The notes under the pieces were generated by a model that was not told the DNA's origin, ran no database searches, and saw only the letters and a list, made by a program, of their open reading frames with translations. Of a DNA stretch of 51,267 nt, positions 1 through 6,442 are shown one piece after another. Made by a program: the position numbers and the translations under genes. How positions within the stretch are numbered: the stretch's first letter is position 1; each line of letters opens with the position of its first letter. Source of the DNA: an uncultured Prevotella sp. (GTDB lineage Bacteria; Bacteroidota; Bacteroidia; Bacteroidales; Bacteroidaceae). The stretch spans positions 1-51,267 of the forward strand of contig CAKQMS010000019.1 in NCBI GenBank assembly GCA_934254985.1, read 5' to 3'.

Positions 1-625
1 CGTACTCTGCCACATAGCCATCAATTGTGGTTGAAGTTTTTAAATCGTATATGAACGCACGGTCAGCACCTTTATTTGTACTTTGGTCTTTCTTGTAAGA
101 TAACGTCAAAGAATGTTTGCCAACAGATAATATTTTTTTATACTCATATTGGCTTGTACCGCTAATACCCTCAAGCTTTTTTCCATCTAAAGTAATAGTG
201 AATACATCCCATTTTTGTTCTGACGACACGAGATATTTGAACGAAAATAATATAGACTTTTCTACATTGAATTCTATCACAGTCTCTGAAGTAGTATTTG
301 ATTTTTTATAATTACCAGACATCAATCCCTTGCTTTCTTTTGTAAAATAGGAAGAGACATTAGATATTCCTTCGGCATTCAAGTCCAGCTCCTGCCAAGG
401 ATAACTGCCATTGTCAGTAATGGTAACACCGGTTATACCATCCAAGCTATTGAACAATTCATAGCGTGTGTCTTCTGTTGTAGTCAGCGCCACCATACGT
501 GTAGGCACAAGCAACAACGTGAGCAACATCAACCAGAGCATAGAGAGCCTGTGGCTCTTGTAAGCATTAGTTGAGTAAAGGTCTGTAGTGTTAGACCATT
601 GTTTAGAAATCGTAGATTTTTTCAT
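1..625 (-). CDS. Secreted or surface protein, N-terminal part, cut by window edge
   Basis: The frame is open from an ATG at 625 (minus strand) to the first base of the window, so about 208 residues are visible and the C-terminus lies outside. The start MKKSTISKQW is followed by a hydrophobic stretch at about residues 28-46 (LSMLWLMLLTLLLVP), consistent with a late signal peptide or membrane anchor. The rest is Ser/Thr/Lys-rich and beta-like, as in Bacteroidota surface proteins. No catalytic motif or named domain is recognised. A TAatTTTG promoter motif lies 68 bp upstream. Such proteins often carry a type 9 secretion C-terminal domain, but that part cannot be seen here. The gene is transcribed away from the regulator at 831. 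Confidence 0.7.
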   Translation of the reverse strand, partial: MKKSTISKQWSNTTDLYSTNAYKSHRLSMLWLMLLTLLLVPTRMVALTTTEDTRYELFNSLDGITGVTITDNGSYPWQELDLNAEGISNVSSYFTKESKGLMSGNYKKSNTTSETVIEFNVEKSILFSFKYLVSSEQKWDVFTITLDGKKLEGISGTSQYEYKKILSVGKHSLTLSYKKDQSTNKGADRAFIYDLKTSTTIDGYVAEY

Positions 626-692
626 ACTTATTTATTGTTGATAATTAATCGAAAAGGCAATAGACATATATAGAGATGCCCACATATCTGTG

Positions 693-700
693 CAAAATTA
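693..700 (-). promoter_or_regulatory. -7 promoter motif for the surface-protein gene
   Basis: TAATTTTG on the minus strand matches the Bacteroidota primary-sigma -7 consensus TAnnTTTG. It sits 68 bp upstream of the ATG at 625. Confidence 0.5.
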
Positions 701-733
701 CCAATAATAATCATATCTGCTTAATTTTAGGCA

Positions 734-782
734 GACGCAAAATGACGCAAAAACATAAAAAAGAGACGCAAAAGACGCAAAA
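734..782 (+). repeat. Four direct GACGCAAAA repeats upstream of regulator promoter
   Basis: GACGCAAAA begins at 734, 744, 765 and 774, with spacings of 10, 21 and 9 bp, close to whole helical turns. The block ends 15 bp before the -7 motif of the LuxR-type gene and lies between two divergent genes, so it is a plausible activator or repressor binding array. No factor is known from the sequence. Confidence 0.55.
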
Positions 783-796
783 TCAATAAAAAATGT

Positions 797-804
797 TACC
801 TTTG
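797..804 (+). promoter_or_regulatory. -7 promoter motif for the LuxR-type regulator
   Basis: TACCTTTG followed by CA matches TAnnTTTG and lies 27 bp before the ATG at 831. Confidence 0.6.
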
Positions 805-830
805 CAAGGTAGTTTACTAAACTTAGAAAA

Positions 831-1148
831 ATGAATAATCGCCTACACACATATTTTGATCGCACAAAGGTGGGGCGCCGTGACTACTTCCGACAGCTCA
901 TCTTTCTAACCTTTGCGCCTATCTCAATCATTCTATTCAGCCTTCACCTCTTTGGCTCCTACGGCTTGAACATTAAGCCTGCATTGGCGTGCTCGGCATG
1001 CTACGTCTTGGTGTCGGCAGCGGCACTCATTGTCTATCTATTAAAGGGACCAAAAAAGCTGAAGTATATAATGAGCACTTTCCTCTTCTCCCTTATAATT
1101 ATACAAAATGTGCGACTGCTGGTCTTAGCCTCTATGGGGGGGGCATGA
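831..1148 (+). CDS. Membrane LuxR-type regulator, N-terminal part (split gene)
   Basis: This 105-residue frame has a short cytoplasmic start and three hydrophobic helices (about 22-42, 51-70 and 78-100). It stops at TGA just after a run of eight G (1136-1143). Removing one G continues the frame directly into the next ORF (1153-1809) and gives one protein of about 325 residues with five or six membrane helices, a coiled linker and a C-terminal LuxR-type helix-turn-helix. It is therefore best read as the first part of a single regulator gene that is frameshifted, phase-variable or mis-sequenced. As written it would make only a small membrane protein. Confidence 0.65.
   Translation: MNNRLHTYFDRTKVGRRDYFRQLIFLTFAPISIILFSLHLFGSYGLNIKPALACSACYVLVSAAALIVYLLKGPKKLKYIMSTFLFSLIIIQNVRLLVLASMGGA
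1136..1143 (+). repeat. Homopolymer G8 tract at the frame break
   Basis: Eight consecutive G lie exactly where the two parts of the regulator change frame. Seven G would join the frames. Such tracts slip readily during replication, and homopolymers are also a common sequencing error. Confidence 0.85.
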
Positions 1149-1152
1149 CCCT

Positions 1153-1809
1153 ATGCTCACCACGGTCAACATAACTGTTTGCTACATCCTTGTGCTTATA
1201 GCCAGCATTTCAATGTTGCCCCGCATTTCGCTTGTCTGCACGTGCATTAATATAATATCAATGTTCCTCTGCCACTATCTCACCGACAATTCGATGTATA
1301 GTCAGCTGCTTGTTATATTTGGTTTTACGAGTGTTGCCACCACCGCTTTTGGTTTCGTGGCTAATAAGCTGTTGCGTGAGCAACAAATGGAGCTCGACGA
1401 TTATGCCAACACCATCGACCAAGTGTTGCATGTGTTCAACATGAGAAAGAACGAGCTGTTGGCGCTCTTAAAATTGGCAAAAGCCCAAGACACTACCGCT
1501 GTTTATGATAAGGAACTGATGGCGCAGCTCGACAACAACACGTTGCACAATATAATAAAAGTGGCAAGCCAGATAGAGCATATGCAGGCTTGCCAACGTA
1601 AAGAGTTGTGCGAACGTTTTCCAATGCTTACGCCAGCCGAGCTCGATGTCTGCCGCCTCGTTGAGCAGGGACTTACCCTTAAGGATATTTCTACCGCCTT
1701 GGGTAAGAGCGTGTCAAACGTGAGTACGGTGAGGGGCAACATCAGAAAGAAGCTGGGGCTGGCGCAAGATGATGATCTACGAAGCGCTCTGTTGGACAAC
1801 AAGCATTAG
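1153..1809 (+). CDS. Membrane LuxR-type regulator, C-terminal part with HTH
   Basis: This frame encodes two or three further hydrophobic segments (about residues 4-20, 25-43 and 50-70), then a helical, coiled-coil-like region (75-150). It ends in a LuxR/GerE-type DNA-binding domain at about 155-215, with the pattern LTPAELDVCRLVEQGLTLKD, then the recognition-helix region TALGKSVSNVSTVRGNIRKK. The domain order (membrane helices, linker, HTH) matches membrane-bound HTH regulators common in Prevotella and Bacteroides. Its own start at 1153 is not convincing, because the reading frame is open upstream through the G tract, which fits a frameshifted continuation of the ORF at 831. The target genes are unknown; the neighbouring GH105 gene is convergent. 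Confidence 0.65.
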   Translation: MLTTVNITVCYILVLIASISMLPRISLVCTCINIISMFLCHYLTDNSMYSQLLVIFGFTSVATTAFGFVANKLLREQQMELDDYANTIDQVLHVFNMRKNELLALLKLAKAQDTTAVYDKELMAQLDNNTLHNIIKVASQIEHMQACQRKELCERFPMLTPAELDVCRLVEQGLTLKDISTALGKSVSNVSTVRGNIRKKLGLAQDDDLRSALLDNKH

Positions 1810-1818
1810 AAATTGAAA

Positions 1819-1848
1819 ATGACCTTAATGACAAATGACCTTAATGAC
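1819..1848. repeat. CCTTAATGA-type short tandem repeat between convergent genes
   Basis: Two copies of ATGACCTTAATGAC are joined by AA. The same words form the 38-bp inverted arms at 12969-13282. The block lies between the stop codons of the regulator (1809) and the GH105 gene (1874). Confidence 0.7.
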
Positions 1849-1873
1849 AACAGAAGCGCCAACGTAAATACGA

Positions 1874-3013
1874 TTACAAATATCTGTAGTATTCACAAGC
1901 AGCAAGCAGGAATGCACCCACTCCGAAGTTAGCTTGCGAATTTGCATCTACGGTCTGTCCAGGAATAGCACGGTCGCCGATAGGCTGCACGTAGCCAATC
2001 TTGCCGTCTGCCTGCATAGCTGTTTCGGTGAGGTAGGTCCATGCACGCTCAATGGTTTTCTTGTATTCCTTCGGAGCAAGATAGCCGTTGTTTACACCCC
2101 ATAGCAAACCGTAGGTGAAGAAAGCAGTACCACTTGTTTCTGGTCCAGGAGCATGGTTAGGATCCATGATAGAGCGAGTCCAGTAGCCTTCCTTCTGTTG
2201 TGTTTTTGCTACAATGGCAGCAAGACGATTGAATTTGTCGACGAAGAACTGATAGTGCTCATAGTCCTTTGGCATGTCTTGCAACACCTTGGCAAGTCCT
2301 GCAAGCACCCATCCATCGCCACGAGCCCAGAAATCCTTTTTGCCGTTCACACTCTTGTGCTTAGGATAAACATAGCGTGCACCGCGGAAGTAATAGCCTG
2401 TTTCTTTATCAAGCATAATCTCGTCAGCATAGCAGAGATTCTCGTAGAGTTTGTCGAGATACTGCTTATCGCCTGTTAGCTTATACATCTTTGTCATTAC
2501 AGGCATCACCATATATAGAGCGTCGCTCCACCACCAATAGTCGTTGGCTTTGGAATAAGCCTCGTAGTGCATCACTTCCTTGGCACGTTTCACCATGAAA
2601 TATTTTTGTTCAGCTGTGGCACCCTGCTCAATAGCGAGGTTGTAGAGGTCGATGTAAGTTTGGAAACAAACTTGCCAGTCGCCGAAAAGCACATAGTCTT
2701 TGCCTTCGCCATATTTCTTGTACTTCCACTTGGCAGGGTCGGCCTCTGTTGCTCCACTCCAGTCGTTGTGGTAAGCCCAACGACGAGTATAGTCGAGCTG
2801 AGCTTCGTTTTTCAACAGTTTGTATGCCTCCATGTTGCCTGTGTGGTAGGCAGCGTGGTCCCAGAATGAGCGTACTTCGGCTTTGTTGTGTGTCTGCCAG
2901 TAGTCGTTCACCTTGGTGATAACTTCAGCCACCTGCTCACGTGTCCAGTTTTTTGCCTGTAGAGGCAGAACTGCAAGTGCCATTATCATGGCAAAAAAGA
3001 TATTCTTCTTCAT
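1874..3013 (-). CDS. Unsaturated rhamnogalacturonyl hydrolase, GH105 family
   Basis: This 379-residue secreted protein of the GH105 (YteR/YesR) family removes the unsaturated uronic acid left by pectate or rhamnogalacturonan lyases. A signal peptide (MKKNIFFAMIMALAVLPLQA) is followed by an all-helical barrel. Family-typical segments are WWSDALYMVMP (the Asp, residue 164 here, matches the catalytic Asp of YteR by position in the motif), RGDGWVLAGLAKVL and PETSGTAFFTYGLLWG. The ATG at 3013 is preferred over 3034 because it starts the signal peptide and does not overlap the upstream gene. It lies 14 bp behind the DUF2264 gene and is probably co-transcribed with it. Location in the periplasm or at the cell surface is inferred. 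Confidence 0.88.
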   Translation of the reverse strand: MKKNIFFAMIMALAVLPLQAKNWTREQVAEVITKVNDYWQTHNKAEVRSFWDHAAYHTGNMEAYKLLKNEAQLDYTRRWAYHNDWSGATEADPAKWKYKKYGEGKDYVLFGDWQVCFQTYIDLYNLAIEQGATAEQKYFMVKRAKEVMHYEAYSKANDYWWWSDALYMVMPVMTKMYKLTGDKQYLDKLYENLCYADEIMLDKETGYYFRGARYVYPKHKSVNGKKDFWARGDGWVLAGLAKVLQDMPKDYEHYQFFVDKFNRLAAIVAKTQQKEGYWTRSIMDPNHAPGPETSGTAFFTYGLLWGVNNGYLAPKEYKKTIERAWTYLTETAMQADGKIGYVQPIGDRAIPGQTVDANSQANFGVGAFLLAACEYYRYL

Positions 3014-3027
3014 TCTATATTTTTTAT

Positions 3028-4296
3028 TTACCATTTGTCTTTAGTCTGTATATCATCCTTCCAATGGTGATCTTTTGGGAAAGCCTGTCCGTTCCATGCC
3101 TTTTCCTGAGTGGTAGGCTGTGAAGGGTCGGTCCAGAAAGGATGGTCAGCAGGCAATCCGAGTGGCATAAAGGCGAGAGTAGTCATATAGAGCGAACCAT
3201 TGTTAGTGTACCAGTCTGCCACATTCGGCTGGCTGCCACAGAATCCTATTGTCAGGTAGCCACCCTTGTTGAAGTTTTGCTGATGGTCAAACATGCGGTG
3301 AAGCACTTTGGTAAGAGCATTGCGCACCTGTCCGTTGGTCAGGTCTTTAGGCAATGTCTGATACCATGCCATGAGTGCAAGAGGCTGCATTGCTGCCATG
3401 CGATAAGGAATGCTTCTGCCAAACGCAGGGAATGTGCCTTCAGGAGAAACTAAACGTTCGAGGATGATGCTGTATTTCTGACAGCGCTTAAGTTCGCGGT
3501 CGTAATACTTCTTATAGTCGAGACGTGTGTTAGCCTTAGCATCGACCATAGCCTGAAGAGTTTCCAAATACATAGGATGGAATACGTATGAGCTGTAATA
3601 GTCGAAGGCAAACGAAGGACCGTCAGCATACCATCCGTCGCCAACATACCATTCTTCTATCTTGCGACAAGCCGAGTTTACACGGTATTGGTCGTATTCA
3701 CCTCCAGCCTTAGCCATGAAACTTTCTATTGTAGACGAGAATAGGAGCCAGTTGGTGTAAGGAGGGTCTATCTTGCGAAGCTTGCGGAACTCAGCGAGAT
3801 AACGCTGCTTGGTAACTTCGTCGAGAGGTTTCCATAAGGTGTCGTAAGCACGCAAGAAGCTCTCTGCTACATAGGCAGCGTCTACAAGGTTTTGACCGCC
3901 AATGCCCCAGCAAAGATAGTCAGGACTCTGTGGGTCAACGGCATTACGATATGAAGCCAAAGCCCATTCGCGCAACTGGCTACGCTGTTTACCCTCAGCG
4001 GTGTTATCGTCGGGCAATGTGAGCCATGGAGCAATGCCCGCCATTAGTCTGCCGAAGCATTCCATGTAGAGCACCTTGCGGTTGCGGTTGTCGAAACTTG
4101 GGCTAAACTCAGTCTGCATGTTCTTCTGCAGTTCGCCCTTAGCCATGTTTTCCAACACAGGCTGTGCCATCTTGTAGGCAAGCGAAGCCCAATATTCACG
4201 ATCTGTCTGCTGCTGCGCCTTCTTCTTCGCACTTATAGTGGCGAAAGGAAGAAAAGCAAGCACTAATGCTAAAATTAGTAGTTTCTTTTTATTCAT
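3028..4296 (-). CDS. DUF2264 domain secreted protein
   Basis: This 422-residue protein has a signal peptide (MNKKKLLILALVLAFLPFATI) and matches the DUF2264 family, which is helical-barrel-like and of unproven activity. Recognisable segments are YWASLAYKMAQPVLENMAKG, ECFGRLMAGIAPWL, NWLLFSSTIESF, YVGDGWYADGPSFAFDYYS and FPAFGRSIPYRM. DUF2264 genes are often found beside GH105/GH88 genes in polysaccharide utilisation clusters, and here the partner GH105 gene follows after 14 bp, so a role in pectin or uronic-acid glycan breakdown is inferred. The start at 4296 is used because the longer frame (to 4335) runs into the terminator hairpin behind tRNA-Leu. Only 23 bp separate this ATG from that terminator, so the source of transcription is unclear. 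Confidence 0.82.
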   Translation of the reverse strand: MNKKKLLILALVLAFLPFATISAKKKAQQQTDREYWASLAYKMAQPVLENMAKGELQKNMQTEFSPSFDNRNRKVLYMECFGRLMAGIAPWLTLPDDNTAEGKQRSQLREWALASYRNAVDPQSPDYLCWGIGGQNLVDAAYVAESFLRAYDTLWKPLDEVTKQRYLAEFRKLRKIDPPYTNWLLFSSTIESFMAKAGGEYDQYRVNSACRKIEEWYVGDGWYADGPSFAFDYYSSYVFHPMYLETLQAMVDAKANTRLDYKKYYDRELKRCQKYSIILERLVSPEGTFPAFGRSIPYRMAAMQPLALMAWYQTLPKDLTNGQVRNALTKVLHRMFDHQQNFNKGGYLTIGFCGSQPNVADWYTNNGSLYMTTLAFMPLGLPADHPFWTDPSQPTTQEKAWNGQAFPKDHHWKDDIQTKDKW

Positions 4297-4319
4297 AGTT
4301 TTATAGTTTTTATAAAAGC

Positions 4320-4354
4320 AAAAAATCCTAACCACTTTGAAAGCAGTTAGGATT
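4320..4354 (-). terminator. Intrinsic terminator behind tRNA-Leu
   Basis: On the minus strand AATCCTAAC and GTTAGGATT form a perfect 9-bp stem (4346-4354 and 4324-4332) around a 13-nt loop, followed by a run of T (4320-4325). It lies 8 bp after the tRNA 3' end and 23 bp before the DUF2264 start, so it may also act as an attenuator for that operon. Confidence 0.75.
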
Positions 4355-4362
4355 CTATTCTG

Positions 4363-4444
4363 TGCGCCTGATAGGACTCGAACCTACACGTCGCGAAACA
4401 CCAGATCCTAAGTCTGGCGCGTCTACCAATTTCGCCACAGGCGC
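4363..4444 (-). tRNA. tRNA-Leu, anticodon UAG
   Basis: This is an 82-nt type II tRNA with a perfect 7-bp acceptor stem (GCGCCTG with CAGGCGC, discriminator A). The anticodon stem is CCAGA/TCTGG with loop CTTAGGA, giving anticodon TAG, which reads CTA and other CTN leucine codons. A long variable arm (about TGTTTCGCGACG) and the T-loop GGTTCGAGTCC are present. CCA is not encoded. A TAccTTTG promoter lies 12 bp upstream and a hairpin terminator follows. Confidence 0.95.
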
Positions 4445-4455
4445 AAAAGCGAATG

Positions 4456-4463
4456 CAAAGGTA
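4456..4463 (-). promoter_or_regulatory. -7 promoter motif for tRNA-Leu
   Basis: TACCTTTG on the minus strand lies 12 bp upstream of the tRNA 5' end, a spacing that fits direct initiation just before the mature tRNA. Confidence 0.65.
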
Positions 4464-4499
4464 TGAATAATATTTTGAAATAACGAAGAATTTGTGATT

Positions 4500-4630
4500 T
4501 TTTTTGTTTTTAGCCTTTTACCTTTTTACTTTTTTACCTTTTTATCTTTTTACCTTTTTGGGATAAGCGACGCAGCCGAGCTGCGACGAACGCAACCCCA
4601 AACCCACTTTTACCTTTTTACTCTTTTACC
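4500..4630. repeat. Heptamer repeats (CTTTTTAC) flanking a REP-like core
   Basis: Both flanks hold repeats of CCTTTTTA/CTTTTAC in the same orientation (about 4507-4558 and 4605-4630). Between them lies a REP-like core (about 4566-4606) with the palindrome CGCAGCcgaGCTGCG (4571-4585), followed by an AACCCC-rich tail. The core resembles those at 14676, 19634 and 23406. It lies between the S41 peptidase stop and tRNA-Leu. Confidence 0.75.
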
Positions 4631-5624
4631 TTCCCCTCGCTGCTTCGATGATAGTGTCGATGCCCTTGCTGAAGTCGGAATCGGTGAGCGAGACTTTGAT
4701 GTCGGGCTCTATGCCAAACTCTGTAGACTGCTTGTTGGCATCAAACATAGGGCAGGCAGAGAAACGCACAATCCACCCATTTGGCAGTTCGCTTGAATAA
4801 GGCATTCCTGCACCTCCGCCTGTTTTGTCGCCTATGATGGTGACGTTAGGACATTGGCGCATATACATCACAAACTCGTTGGCGGCACTATAAACGGCTC
4901 TATTGGTGAGCACGCACACTTGCTTTTGCCATCTTATGCCATTGGCAGGCTTAAGATATTGCGGTTCGAGCGACGAGAAGGCATTGTGGGCTTTGCCCGT
5001 TTTGTGTTGCATGTAGCCAACAAGGATTTTCTCGTTGGTAAACCTTGCCGCCAGTTCTTGTGCACTCGTCAGCAGACCGCCGCCATTATCGCGAATGTCG
5101 ATGATGAGCTTTTGGCATGGAGCAAGATAATAGAGAATGTTGTCAAGATTGCCAGCACCAATGCCATAAGCAAACGACGGCATACGGATGTAGCCGGTAT
5201 TATCGTCGAGAATACGGTATTTCATGCCCGAAGTGATGCGATAGTCGGTGCCGAGATACTTTGAGATTAGGGTGTCGGAATAGTTGGAAGGATAGTCTTC
5301 GTGCCATTTCCAATAGCGTGCCACATCGAATGGCGAATATAGATTCACGTGACCATCTTGCAGTTCGCCAAGCATATTTCCCAACACCTCGAATAGTTGC
5401 GACGTGGTGATGTCGCCAGCCACCTGTGGCTTGTATTTAGCATGAATGGCATTCCAGTCCACATTCTTATAGTCGAAGAAGCAATAGTGCTCGTCGATGA
5501 TTTTCCATAAGGCTTCGAAATTGCCCGATGGAGAATCAGAGTATTCATCCTCGTCGATACACGACGACAGCGACGGGATAATGGCTGCGAGAGCTATGAA
5601 GAAAAAGAATATATGCTTTTTCAT
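4626..5624 (-). CDS. S41 family (C-terminal processing peptidase-like) lipoprotein
   Basis: This 332-residue protein has a lipoprotein signal ending at LSSC (Cys22), so it is predicted to be membrane-anchored outside the cytoplasm. The S41 fold is shown by LQDGHVN (His92), the strand motif KLIIDIRDNGGG (172-183), the nucleophile region NRAVYSAANEF (Ser246), GDKTGGG (265-271) and the closing FGIEPD. The Gly-His and Ser pattern is closer to the tricorn-core-like branch than to classical Ser/Lys CtpA. No PDZ domain is evident in this short form. Its ATG overlaps the stop of the DUF3316 gene (ATGA), which indicates translational coupling. The substrate is unknown. Confidence 0.87.
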   Translation of the reverse strand: MKKHIFFFFIALAAIIPSLSSCIDEDEYSDSPSGNFEALWKIIDEHYCFFDYKNVDWNAIHAKYKPQVAGDITTSQLFEVLGNMLGELQDGHVNLYSPFDVARYWKWHEDYPSNYSDTLISKYLGTDYRITSGMKYRILDDNTGYIRMPSFAYGIGAGNLDNILYYLAPCQKLIIDIRDNGGGLLTSAQELAARFTNEKILVGYMQHKTGKAHNAFSSLEPQYLKPANGIRWQKQVCVLTNRAVYSAANEFVMYMRQCPNVTIIGDKTGGGAGMPYSSELPNGWIVRFSACPMFDANKQSTEFGIEPDIKVSLTDSDFSKGIDTIIEAARGR

Positions 5625-6442
5625 AGATTGTGAACTGAGAATTTGCGGGTGAAGCCAAGCACAAAGGCGTGGGTGTAGGTGTGAGCCTTGATGTTGTTGA
5701 CCTTAGACTGGCGAATGTCGCCAAGGTAGCCTATGCGTAGAGTTGTGCGACCAAAGGTTGCATCTATGGCAAGCATCTGGCGCAAGGAAGGAGCATTGAC
5801 AGGATGAGTGAATACCACGTTGTGGTCGTAGTTGCCACGATTGAAAATCTCGTAGTACGACTGTCCGTAGTTGGGCGAAAACATAAAGCCCATGAGCGGA
5901 ATGCCAACCTCGTATGAAGCCTTTAGCGGCATGAAACCAATCGTGAAGCTATAGTCGGCAGAGGCTGTTGGCGTGATGGCAAACTGCAACTTTGCTTGTG
6001 CAGGATTGTTGCCACCATGAGTGTTGTAGAGAACACCCAACGTAGCATCGGCAGCAGCGCCAGCAGCAATGTGCAAACGCTTTTGGCATAAGTGCCAATT
6101 ATACAAATATCCGTATTGGAAATTGTAGATGCCCTCCATCTCGCCACCATTTCCCGAGCGAGTGTCTGCCCACGCAATGAATCCCTGATGAAGGATTAGT
6201 CGCGACCAGCGCGACTGCGGACGCTTGGAGATGGTGTGTGAAACGAAGCGCACTTCGGTGCCTCGATATTTCTCTTGCGATAGATAAGTGTCGAGGATTT
6301 CTGTAGAGCCAATGCCGAGCATGGTAGAACGCTCTATGGTTCTATCTTCGCCAACCTGCTCTGCACTTCTATCTTCGCCAACCTGCTGCTGACCATAAGC
6401 CAACGAGGCTACGAGACATAGCAATATAGTTATTATTCGCAT
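5621..6442 (-). CDS. DUF3316 domain protein, predicted outer-membrane/periplasmic
   Basis: This 273-residue protein has a signal peptide (MRIITILLCLVASLAYG) and a beta-rich body with many aromatic residues, typical of DUF3316 proteins and suggestive of a small outer-membrane beta-barrel. The function is not known. Near the N-terminus an in-frame 27-bp direct repeat encodes QVGEDRSAE and QVGEDRTIE (about 6344-6395). Its start abuts the parC stop and its stop overlaps the next start, so it is the middle gene of a parC-DUF3316-S41 transcription unit. Confidence 0.75.
   Translation of the reverse strand: MRIITILLCLVASLAYGQQQVGEDRSAEQVGEDRTIERSTMLGIGSTEILDTYLSQEKYRGTEVRFVSHTISKRPQSRWSRLILHQGFIAWADTRSGNGGEMEGIYNFQYGYLYNWHLCQKRLHIAAGAAADATLGVLYNTHGGNNPAQAKLQFAITPTASADYSFTIGFMPLKASYEVGIPLMGFMFSPNYGQSYYEIFNRGNYDHNVVFTHPVNAPSLRQMLAIDATFGRTTLRIGYLGDIRQSKVNNIKAHTYTHAFVLGFTRKFSVHNL

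Noticed and set aside
5345..5548. Small frames in alternative phase within the S41 peptidase and DUF3316 genes
   Set aside because: They are out-of-frame shadows with no start context or family match.
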